Positions 54,900 to 64,000 of a DNA stretch of 64,000 nt are shown piece by piece. The notes beneath the pieces are model-generated. The model saw only the letters and a program-made list of their open reading frames with translations. It was not told the DNA's origin and ran no database searches. The translations under genes and the position numbers were made by a program. Source of the stretch: Strongylocentrotus purpuratus (Eukaryota > Echinodermata > Echinoidea > Camarodonta > Strongylocentrotidae); assembly GCF_000002235.5 (NCBI RefSeq), contig NW_022145594.1, forward strand, positions 16,556,501 to 16,620,500, in the 5' to 3' direction. The stretch's first letter is position 1. Each line of letters opens with the position of its first letter.

Positions 54900-56640
54900 C
54901 CATTAATATTCTTCTTCTCCGTGTTTTCCATGTTTTCCGTCGCATTCGTTTTGCACGTAGTGCTTGTTATCACTAGTTATGCCCCTTTCTCACGTCCGTT
55001 TCCTTTCAAATTCCGGAGGCAATTTGTAACAACTCATCAAGGTCACTACATTTTTCGATTTACGAAATACTCATACATTACAGTCCAAGCGCCATTTTGT
55101 CCGTTTCTGGTCCGTTTTAAGGCCTTTCTTTGTTTTTTTCCTATCTCCACTATCCTTCATCCTACAGAGTTCTAACAAATTCCTCTAAATAGTCCAGGAT
55201 ATCTGAGATGTATAACCTGACCTTCAAAATGCCATCTTCGCTGTGCAGACTCAAATTCGAATCCGAACAGTCTCTAAAAAAAATTGAAAAAATACCCCTC
55301 AAAATCTAAAAATGCCATAACTTTCTCACACCATTTCCGTTTCGTCTCAATTTCTCACAGTATATGTTTATCTCACAATTGCACAAAGCCAGCTGAATCT
55401 CACGCTCCAATAAATATGCAAACACAAATAGCGCCCTCTAAAGTTCTGGGAATGGACTTTCTTTCTATGGCCGTATCTCCATCGTTTCTAGCCGAACCCG
55501 TACCCCTTTTTGGATTTAGATACTTGGAGATGCCCTTTCCAGCCAAATACCAAACGATATACCCTAACTCGGACCAAATTTGAGAAAAGTGCGCTCGGAA
55601 TTCGCCATTTTCAAGAAAATTGCGAAACGACTTCAACTTGCTCTAAAATGACAATCCTTATACCTACGAAGTGCTCTTTCAAATGATAGTAAATACGGTA
55701 TATATTCACACAGAATTTTTTAAAAGTTAATCGAATTTGAAAAAAAGGGTCACTATACGATTTATGCTGAGTTTCCGCAAAGTTATAACACGTTTCGGCT
55801 ATGACATCATTTTCAGACTGCTTTTCGCCTCCTCCTCGACCTTCCCCCCCCCCCCCCGCTCTCATAGGGAAGAGAGGCATGATCGTACCTCGATAACATA
55901 TACCAAACTAATAAAAGCATTTCTTGTAGGTGCTTCGGAGCTTGATATAGTGGCTTCTGGCGGAACATTTACTTCACAGCCAAATGTGTACTGATTCCAC
56001 TTTTAAGGTGCGAATACAATACCAAGCATTTCCTCTTCAATGACAGCATATCTAGCTTCAGCATCACCCATCATCCTGCTAGCATATGTCTTTGGTGGGC
56101 CATCTTGTAGCACCACTGAACCTATCCCTGTGGTACTGGCTGAACAGATGTGGGAGATGCTCTTTCACTATGACGTAGTATTTATTAGGTTTTTAGTATA
56201 TACACATGTGTTTTAGCTGCTTACATTATTGTAGGATGATCAGAAATACATTTTGTTTTTAGTAGATGATAATTCTTGTATACTCCTGCTTAACTTGATT
56301 ATTCATAGTAACCTAAAATCACTAATGTTACTATCCACAATTGAACAGCTTCTGTAATTTATTTGCCTTGTAAGTACATTCCTACCCGTTTTTCTATAAT
56401 TTGTTCGAATTTGTATGATTCTTGGATAAAAAAAGACCACCTCCGGAGGAACGGGTCTTAGTTAGACCGCTCCGACGAAGTGAATGAGAACGGGGTCTAA
56501 GATGGAGTCCATCGTTTTTATTTGTTCCACGTTATAATTGCCAAGTATGATAACTTGGCTCTTTACATTTTAAAAAATAAAAATATAGGAAATAATTTGT
56601 ACTACATTGATTAATTTGATGATTGAGTTTGTTCTTTTAT
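54900..56640. other. Gene-free stretch
   Basis: Contains poly(C) at about 55845-55857. ORFs of 85-100 residues overlap on both strands without domains. I see no element boundary. Confidence 0.45.
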
Positions 56641-56649
56641 CATTTCCAT

Positions 56650-56917
56650 AATGATTGTTCCTATACTCTTGTTAGTTCTTACTTCTTATTTATGTAGTGA
56701 TCTCACATGGGTACTGCAAGTCGGAATTGGGGACTTTCACGGTTTCGGTGATTTAGTTTGCCTTCCCCAATTCCCGGCAACTTGTAAATGCTCATGGGAA
56801 TTACACAATCTTTGTGTTAATGATTTTCATCCTTTGTTTTGTATGATTTTTTTTCTTTTATGTAATTTCTGTGTACATACTTTGTTTTGCCGAATAAATA
56901 ATAATAATAATAATAAC
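56650..56917 (+). mobile_element. Candidate LINE 3' UTR with (ATA)n tail
   Basis: A non-coding stretch ends in GCCGAATAAATAATAATAAT. The CCCAATTCCCGGCAACTTGT part and the trinucleotide tail are typical of CR1-like 3' ends, but no coding part is attached. Confidence 0.4.
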
Positions 56918-57398
56918 GTTGTGCTTTTAGCATAGATTTGTTCCACATCAATGAAATCAATAAAATCTGAAATCTTTGATTTCATTGCATCAATAAATCC
57001 ACTTCATAATTCATCGTGAGGAGATGGGTTTTGATCGTTAGACGTTAAGTGTTATACTTACATTAGCCTTTCGCGACCTATGGCCCTTAATACACGCAAT
57101 AGTGAGCCTTTTCCTCCTGACAATATTGTGTTCGTACATTGCATATAAATTAGGTCTTTCCGTGATATTATATCGAAGTGTTCTGCAATGATTAACCCTT
57201 TTAACATGGTCTTCAGTTTGAGTTAGATAGCGCCACCTATAACATAATGTACGTCATGTACGAATGTGGTAAAGCATGAACGTTTGCAACTTAGTTGCAT
57301 TTATGTCTTGTAGACGTCTTGACAAACAGTTTACTTCTCCGATTCAAATAGTATTTCTTTGTGCGCTTGTGGCCCGGAGCAAAAAAAGAGAAACAACT

Positions 57399-57447
57399 AT
57401 GTGGCAGTTACTTTTCTTTCTGATCGGATTCGTATTTTGTTCTCATC
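57399..57447 (+). CDS. Gene 2 exon 1, signal peptide
   Basis: The exon reads MWQLLFFLIGFVFCSH plus one base, followed by GTAAGT. It is 49 nt, as in gene 1, and hydrophobic throughout. The frame is open upstream, but the ATG at 57399 is chosen by comparison with gene 1. Confidence 0.75.
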
Positions 57448-60400
57448 GTAAGTATGACATGGGATGCGATCAGTATTTTCCTTGTACAGGGATCCGTTTC
57501 ATACGAACTGATGTATATAACGATGGTTTTCTGAACTCTAAATGTATTGAATACTGCAGCCATATCTTCCATTTTTATTTTTTTTATGTATTAATGTCTT
57601 AATACTTTATACAAATTATCGTAGTAAAATTTTACATGTTTACATTTTTGCCCCCAAGGCCCTAGTGACGCCAACAAATAATACTAATAGTTATTATTAC
57701 TTAACAGTGATTAAAGTAAGGACCTTATGTTCTTATTTCAATTTTATCTGAACAAAAATACGTAACCATGGAAAACATAACAAAATAAGTCTTGTTTTTT
57801 TATGTATACCTGTTGGTGTTCCTTCAAAACCGACGAAACACATGGCTATAAACCCTACACTTATATTCAATATAATACACCTTAAAGGGGCGGCCGATCA
57901 TCTTCCAAAGTGGGGGGGGGGCACCAAGAAAAAAGGGCACTTTCTGGAAAAAAGGGCACCTACAAAGGGAAATCTCACAACGAAAATATACCATTTTTTA
58001 GACATTGGAATATACCCCTACATTGTGATTACAATTATCAGGGATGATTCATTTTGTTTCACTTTATACACCATACAAGATAATGCTTAAGCATCATGAT
58101 TTGCAGTTAGGTTCGATTCTCTAAAAACTTGATTGCGAGCGAGCGAAGCGAGCGAGGAAAAAATTCAGATGTGTGAGCTCGCAGTGCGAAAAATTATATC
58201 TTTTAAAGAGGAAAAACCCAATCCTAATGGGGTTGTAAGCACATTCTCATGACGGAAGACTGAACAGACCTTTAATAAGTAACATAAGTATATCATCTAT
58301 AGATGCGTGCGAGCGTAGCAAGCGATCTTTGGGGGAAATTGCTCTTAGTCGCTTTAAATTAGCTAGGGCGCGTTTAATGATGAGAGAAAAGGGGGACACT
58401 TATCAGGAATGAAAAGGAGCATGTGCCAAAGTACAAAGAGTAATTAGTGAAAATAGGGAACTTCTTACACCATCAAAAAGAGGCACTCACCAAGGATGAA
58501 AAAATGTCAGTGAAGAGATTAGGAAATGGGCATTTGTCGAAGGAAAAGCGGCCTCCATCAGATTTTGATAGGGGCAATTGTAAGAGGAGAAAAGGGGCTT
58601 TCATGAAAAGGGAATATAGGTCCCTTATTAGAAAGGAAAAAGGCACGCATCATTGTTGAAAAGGAAAATATCAGAGGTGAGAAGAGGCACTTATCACACT
58701 TGAAAAGGGGAAATGACCAGATATGAAAAGGGGCACTTATGTGAATGAAAAGGGGGCACTTGTAAGGAAGGATAATTTGCATTAGTTGAAAGAAATTGGG
58801 TACTGATCAGATTTTTAAAGGGCATTTATCGGAGGTGAGCGGGGCACTTATCTGAAGTGAAAAATTTCTCGTATTTCTCGTACCTGAAAAGGGTCATTTA
58901 CCAGAAAAGAGGCACTTATGAGAAGGGGAAGGGACTCTTTTTAATGGGTCATTTATCATTAGGAAATGAGGTACTTATTAGAAAGGAAAAGGGCACATGT
59001 GGAAATATAAGGTGCGCTTATCCGAGTTAAATGGGGTTAGTTATTTAAAGGGGAAGGGGCACTTCTTACAAAGGGAGAGGGACACTTGTCAAAGTAAAAG
59101 AGGCACCTCTCAGAATTAAATAGGACAATTATCAGAGGTGAAGGGGGCACTTATCAAAAGTGAAAAGAGGCACTTCTCGTACCTAACTAGGGGCACTTAC
59201 TAGAGATTAAAACGGGCACTTATGAGAATGGAAAATTGACACTTATTGCAAAGGAAAATGGGAACTTCTCAAAGGAAAAGAGGTACGTGTCCAAGTAAAA
59301 GGGGCACTTCTCAGAGTTCAAAAAGGGAAGGGCACTTTTATAAATTAATAGGAACACTTGTCTGAGTAAAAGGGGCACTATTTCTATGTAAAAAGGGGCA
59401 TTTTTCCTTTGTAAAAAGGGGCACTTTTCGTGGGCTTGAAAAAGTGGGGGGGCACTATGCCCCCCCCCCCCTGCCCCCCGGGAGGGCCGCCTCTGACACC
59501 TTTTTATACAGGGTAAACGAACATTGATGGTTATTCAGACGAGGTATTGCTTCTGTTTATTACAAAGCATTACAGTGTTTGAACTATACTTTGATGATGT
59601 AAACATTTGCTTAAAATTGAAAGTTGAAAATGAAGTATTAAAACTAGCAGTACAAATGTTAGTGTTAGGCTTGTAATATATGATATGTTTGTATTAAAGG
59701 TAAAACCGATGTGGAAACAATCGCTGGGGTGGACGTGAACTTGGAGTGCCTCGGAACCAGCACAACCGACCAAAACGTGACAATAACCTGGGAGAAAAGT
59801 GATGGCACGATACTATTCGAATGCAGCAGACTTAATACTCCCTGTGATACAAGTACTACAATACACACATTGGGAAGAGACGATACGTTTATCAGCAGCA
59901 CCTTGGCAATTAGGAACGTTTCGTTGGTTCATGAAGATGAATATATTATCATTATGGTTTCCCCAAGCAACAGAGAGATTTGTAAAATCAACCTGACAGT
60001 AAATGGTACGTATTAAAATTTTCCCCCACATTAACAAATACAGCAACCAGGTTGTGTTTGCTATTAAACCACCATCTGTTTTTTAAAATAAGTATCAGAG
60101 CAACAAATTAAAATAAAAGAAAGGATTGATGTTATAACAACATGTGATTATTCGTGGGAATACTGAACAAATGTAAAGATGTTTAAGATCCTAGACTAAA
60201 CAAAAAAGCTAATGCATGGTATTTTGTAAAAATAATAATATGACAAATAAAACAAATAATTCATATTATTTATGCGGCAGGGGGAGAGGAGGGGTTACAT
60301 TTCACATATTCATTAATTTTTCTATTTTCGGTGATCAAATAACATTCTAAGTAAACAAAATATTCACTATAAACTAAACGATTCTCTGAATAATCAGTTT

Positions 60401-60803
60401 GATTTAAATGGCATTGTAATAGGGGCTCTATTCATTCTTTTGAATTAATTTCAAGTTCCACCGAAGGGGTTGATCGTGATCGAAAAGGCCGACGATTCTA
60501 TTCTACATAATCAAGCATCATTCACGGTTGCAGAAGGGGAAAACAAGACATTGGTTTGCAAAACCAATGCATCGGTGAAACCAGCCATCAATTTGAAGTG
60601 GGTGTATCCAAAAGAGTTATATGCTTATGTTGATTCTCAAAAATATCTTAATGATGAACGAGACGAACGTCTTTTTGTGCCTACGCGGACGATACACTTT
60701 AACCCAACATATGCAGATGACGAATACATTGTGCTGATCTGCATGGTGGCTAGCAACTTATCTTTTGATCAAATTCAGACATCGGTCCTTATCAAAAATG
60801 AAG
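57399..60803 (+). CDS. Ig-superfamily receptor, first 3 exons (gene 2, partial)
   Basis: Three exons, 57399-57447, 59700-60005 and 60456-60803, join in phase 1 to give 234 residues: leader, Ig domain 1 and Ig domain 2. Exon lengths, phases, the MWQL leader and both domain motifs match gene 1, so the two are paralogues. I found no stalk, transmembrane or tail exon between 60804 and 64000. Reading on past the last donor gives about 17 codons and a stop, which could make a secreted form. More likely the remaining exons lie beyond the window or have been lost. The ectodomain carries sequons NVT, NVS, NLT, NKT, NAS and NLS. Intron 1 (2.25 kb) is filled by a decayed GGGCACTT repeat. Confidence 0.75.
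57884..59510. repeat. Decayed GGGCACTT minisatellite in gene 2 intron 1
   Basis: Degenerate units of about 20-30 bases, AAAAGGGGCACTTATCAGA and relatives, repeat for about 1.1 kb (58380-59460). The outer edges, GGGGCGGCCGATC at 57890 and GAGGGCCGCCTC at 59480, are roughly inverted, and G and C runs lie near the ends. It fills most of the first intron of gene 2. Confidence 0.7.
59700..60005 (+). CDS. Gene 2 exon 2, Ig-like domain 1
   Basis: This 306-nt exon follows a TTAAAG acceptor and ends at a GTACGT donor. It has the B-strand cysteine (NLEC), tryptophan (ITWEK) and tyrosine corner (HEDEY), but III replaces the F-strand cysteine. Cysteines FEC, TPC and REIC take the same relative places as in gene 1 domain 1, which supports a conserved non-canonical disulphide pattern. 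Confidence 0.8.
60456..60803 (+). CDS. Gene 2 exon 3, Ig-like domain 2
   Basis: This 348-nt exon follows a TTTCAAG acceptor and ends KNEG at GTGAGC, as in gene 1. The canonical cysteines (TLVCKT and VLICMV) and tryptophan (LKWVY) are present. The extra cysteine pair of gene 1 domain 2 is missing: RLF replaces RLC and YAD replaces YAC. Confidence 0.85.
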
Positions 60804-60868
60804 GTGAGCATTACCGTAATTCTCGCTATCTACGGAACAATACAAACAGGTAAGTAATGAGCACAAAC

Positions 60869-60985
60869 GTTTTTTTTTTTTTTTTTTTTTTTTTTTGGGG
60901 GGGGGGGGGGGGGGAGGCTGACAAAAAAAAATCCTCATCACACCCCACTTTTGCAGGCAGGCCCCGCTGAACGTTTTTCAAAATG
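60869..60985. repeat. Poly(T)-poly(G) tract and G-run repeat beside gene 2
   Basis: About 28 T then about 17 G are followed by CATCACACCCCACTTTTGCA, GGCAGGCCCCGCTGAACGTT and TTTCAAAATGG. This is the same repeat end as at 13935-14030 beside gene 1. Confidence 0.65.
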
Positions 60986-60989
60986 GGGC

Positions 60990-62040
60990 TAGGGGCAAAG
61001 CCCCGGCGGGGATCAATGCGCGGAGTCCCCGAAACTCAAGGGCCCCATATGGAAAACTTACGCGCATCTGCTCTGCGCCTCGTCGCTTATCCTGTTAAGC
61101 ACGGGGAACGTACACCAAGAAAGCCATGTTTTGATATAATTGCTGGTATTACGGGAAAATGGAATTTAAAAAAAAAAATCTTCGGACGGTTTCTTATAAT
61201 TTGAAATGTCGTCTTAAAAATGATACTAAATTTGGGATTATTCTTTCAGGGGAAACGGTTGCACTTTTCCCCTAAAAGTTTTGACTTTTTCAGCCTGCCT
61301 ATGGAGATTGCACTGTTTTTCCCCTTTTTTGTCGGGTTTCGCTCAGTCAACCAGTCGGCAAATCTTACACGAGTGACGTATAAAAAATCTTCGGACGGAT
61401 TCAAAAACCTTGACATCCCACCTTTACGTTGGTATAACGATTGTTTTCATTTGTGGAGGGGAAACGGTGGCAATTTTCCAACAAATAAAAGGTAGCTTTT
61501 CATAGTAAACCAAGGTGACTGGGATAGTGTAGCGCTATAGCTACTCACAACGAGTGCGCCCGTACCGTACAAACAATGCACAGTTATAGCTTCCGTGCAA
61601 TCGCTGTAGAGGTCAGCGTGTGTATTTAACGCAGTGCGTACAGAGTGTGTGCGTTGCGCTCAAAATCTCGGAGACCGCATTACGCGCATCATGTCTATAC
61701 ATGCGCACCCGAATGGGTCATTGCACTCCAACTAGAGGGAAGTCAGTATAATCATTGGCAAAGGGAATGAGTTCAATTTCGTCTACGGTGTAATGGCAAG
61801 CCTCTGCTGGTGTAGTCTACCGTAATTTTGCATTTATTTAACTATAGGTGAGTTTCATTTCTAATTCTAGTTTGTTAGTGTTAGTAAGTAGTCAACGAGA
61901 GCAAGCGCTCGCACCCCTGCTTTGTCGCATTGAACTAGTCCGATCAGTGTACTTTCACGCAAGAGTGCACTTGAGCGCGCTCTCTTCGTTAAAGCGGTTG
62001 TTTAGTGCTGTATTCTTTTATGCGCGTTTAGGGCTAAAAG
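60990..62040. other. Gene-free stretch after gene 2 Ig exons
   Basis: Searched for stalk, transmembrane or tyrosine-rich exons like those of gene 1; none found. TCTTCGGACGG occurs at about 61181 and 61388, marking another minor repeat. Confidence 0.45.
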
Positions 62041-62043
62041 TTT

Positions 62044-62290
62044 TCCATATGAATTCACAAAGGAGGTTTAGATTTAACCCAGGCTAAATCGCGTGATAAT
62101 ACGTGATACCCCCAAGCTTTAGACCATGGGTCATTATTTTGGTATTCACAAAGGAAGTTTAGATTTAACCCAGGCTAAATCGCGTCATATTTTATTACGT
62201 CATATTTTTAGCCTGCTCAGAAGGGTAATTTAAAACAGCGGACTAAATCTAACCCACGGTTTAACGCGTCATATGACGTCATACCAGCGA
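62044..62290. repeat. GAATTCACAAAGGAGGTTTA repeat, tandem copy
   Basis: ATTCACAAAGGA(G/A)GTTTAG, ATTTAACCCAGGCTAAATCG occurs twice, about 95 bases apart, followed by an inverted GGACTAAATCTAACCCACGG and CGCGTCATATGACGTCAT. Related in plan to the 2729-2902 element, but with different arms. Confidence 0.6.
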
Positions 62291-62879
62291 GCTTTGGCTT
62301 TTTAGCGCAGACGATCGTACACATTTTGTTGACAAATTTGTGGTGAAACAAAGTGAATAGACCTTTACAGAGTTGCTGTTTTTTCAACTTTGATAGCCTA
62401 CATTGTAAGTATTTTTAGTTATTCACAACATATTTGTACCATATTCTCAGTTCTGCTACAATGGAAGCCCAATTGAACATGATTTAGACCTATGTGCGTA
62501 AAAAGTGCACGAATAATAATGTTCATCGTAAGTTGCACAGACTTTGCGAACATTGTCGCAGAACCTAACGCAGCTCGGACCCATGCGTGTGTATTTGTGT
62601 TGTGTTGTTTATGTTATCCTGCGAGGCAAGGCAATTTCGCAATAACTGCGATTGTGCCAGCTAACAATACGAAATTAGTTATAACATCACACAATTGTGT
62701 GATTCGGGAAGAAAAATATGTTAATCATGACATTTGAGACATTCCTGGCCTCGGGGGGGGGGAGGGGGTAGCGACAGTTCCATTTGTATTTTCTGCTCTG
62801 CTGATGCTGCTTCTCATCTGACTAACCGAGGAGAACGAAAAATGCCGAAATGAAAATGAAAATTCTTCCACGCTGATGG

Positions 62880-63410
62880 ATTTTACTAGTCTAGTCTAGG
62901 CCTACTATTTACAGAGGCCTGGTCTAGACCTAGATCTAGACTACTGACACTCAGTACTGACTGAATAAGACTTGAGCTTGAGCTCGAAGTCGGTGGCAGT
63001 GAGACACGCAAACACGACATGGGCCTAGGCTAGATGATAGATCTAGGCCTAGATCTATCTAGATCTAAGTTAGTCCTCAGTCTCAAGAAATTAGTCAAAG
63101 CACGCCAAACCATGGCATGAATTTATTAAAAGTATTTTGTAAATTATTGTAAAAGATGCAGATCTAGATCTAGAGGTCTAGAATCTAGACCTAGATCTAG
63201 ATCTAGATCTAGTCTAGAGTCTATTCTAGAATCTAGATTTAGAAATTGAAATGGAATAAAATATTTTTCAAAATAGACCTAGACCTAGATCTAGTCTAGG
63301 TCTAGTCTAGTACTCTAGACTTTCTAGATCTAGAACTAGTAGACCTAGGCCGTAGGGTCTACCGGTATAGACTTCAGGCTCTAGATCTATGTGGTCTAGA
63401 CCTTTCTAAA
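62880..63410. repeat. TAGATC/CTAGAC palindromic array
   Basis: Dense overlapping TAGATCTAGA, CTAGACCTAG and CTAGGCCTAG palindromes, densest at 63160-63380. A further short patch lies at 63910-63945. Each motif is self-complementary, so the tract can fold in many registers. Confidence 0.85.
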
Positions 63411-63479
63411 CCTACTAATTGGTTGGTTGCACCTGTACGGTTGCCCCCAAAACAGCTCTCTACAAGTATAAAGATTTAG

Positions 63480-63770
63480 TGGATATTTGAGTTTGTCTCG
63501 CTTATCGGTTACTGTCAGCTTGGTAACAACATATTTTACTATTTAAACGTTACAACTGCATAATAACATGTATTATTTCAAGGTTGTTTGAAATTAGTTG
63601 TTTAGTTCATTAGAATCAGTAATTAATATAAAAAAGATTGCTAAAAGTATTGATTTCTTTATTCTTGTATGTATTTATAATTTGTAAACTGAATTGTATG
63701 AGTCTCCGGACTTTTTATTCAGTATGTTTTTATTTACAATAAAACCAGAATTGAATTGAATAATTGAATA
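63480..63770 (+). mobile_element. LINE 3' end with (TTGAA)n tail
   Basis: Ends in ACAATAAAACCAGAATTGAA, TTGAATAATTGAATA, like 2195-2490. No coding sequence is attached. Confidence 0.45.
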
Positions 63771-64000
63771 CTTTTCATAAATTCATGCCAAGCCCGCGCT
63801 GATGGTTTGTTGTGTTGTGTCTTGAGAAGTTGAGTGTTTGTGTGTCTCACCGTCACTGAGTTCGAGCACAAGTCTGAGCTGAATGAGAGGTACTTTGTCT
63901 TTAGGCCCATCTAGATCTAGATCTAGACTAGACTCTAGTACTGACTGTCGAATGTCTCTACACTCAACTCCTACAAATTTATACTAGACCTACGTCATGA

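Noticed and set aside
60983..61495. ORFs after gene 2 Ig exons as possible tail exons
   Set aside because: They contain no transmembrane helix or tyrosine motif, and start within an interspersed G-run repeat.

Overview
The window is non-model animal nuclear DNA: AT-rich, intron-containing, and packed with LINEs, short inverted-repeat elements and microsatellites. I see no operons, ribosome binding sites, tRNA or rRNA genes, and no CRISPR. Phase-1 Ig-domain exons, CR1/L2-like LINEs, TTAA-flanked MITEs and arrays of TAGATC and AAGCAATTGCTT suggest a marine invertebrate deuterostome, most likely an echinoderm. That placement is an inference of low confidence.

Two host genes can be supported, both for Ig-superfamily receptors and clearly paralogous. 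Gene 1 (minus strand, 13621 down to 7289) can be assembled completely as seven exons that keep frame at every junction: signal peptide, two Ig domains, stalk, transmembrane exon, and two cytoplasmic exons. It predicts a 440-residue type I membrane protein. Its tail carries a YxxM site, two YxN sites and one ITIM-like site. Gene 2 (plus strand, from 57399) has the matching signal-peptide exon (both begin MWQL) and both Ig exons, with identical intron phases. No stalk, membrane or tail exon is visible before the window ends. The genes point away from each other across about 44 kb of repeats.

That interval is a graveyard of mobile DNA. Five LINE relics carry coding sequence: a decayed RT copy at 16.4-19.4 kb, a 5'-truncated copy with a long intact RT frame at 20.5-22.7 kb, an internally deleted copy with an unusual SAP-repeat-SGNH ORF1 at 33-36.4 kb, a minus-strand EN-RT copy at 36.85-39.65 kb, and minus-strand fragments at 48.7-49.9 and 54.5-54.9 kb. 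Two TTAA-flanked MITE families each have three copies. One copy sits inside the first LINE, and removing it with one TTAA restores the LINE frame.

A recurring theme is foldback elements with long inverted arms: 2.73, 15.18, 23.73-27.78, 27.81, 40.93, 43.04, 43.96, 45.03, 48.05 and 53.04 kb. The largest has arms made of purine/pyrimidine tandem repeats. Another holds a PIF/Harbinger-like transposase fragment within arrays of the palindrome AAGCAATTGCTT. Tandem repeats of about 97 bp (14.1-15.0 kb), 135 bp (26.0-26.5 kb) and 190 bp (48.3-48.7 kb) are also present.
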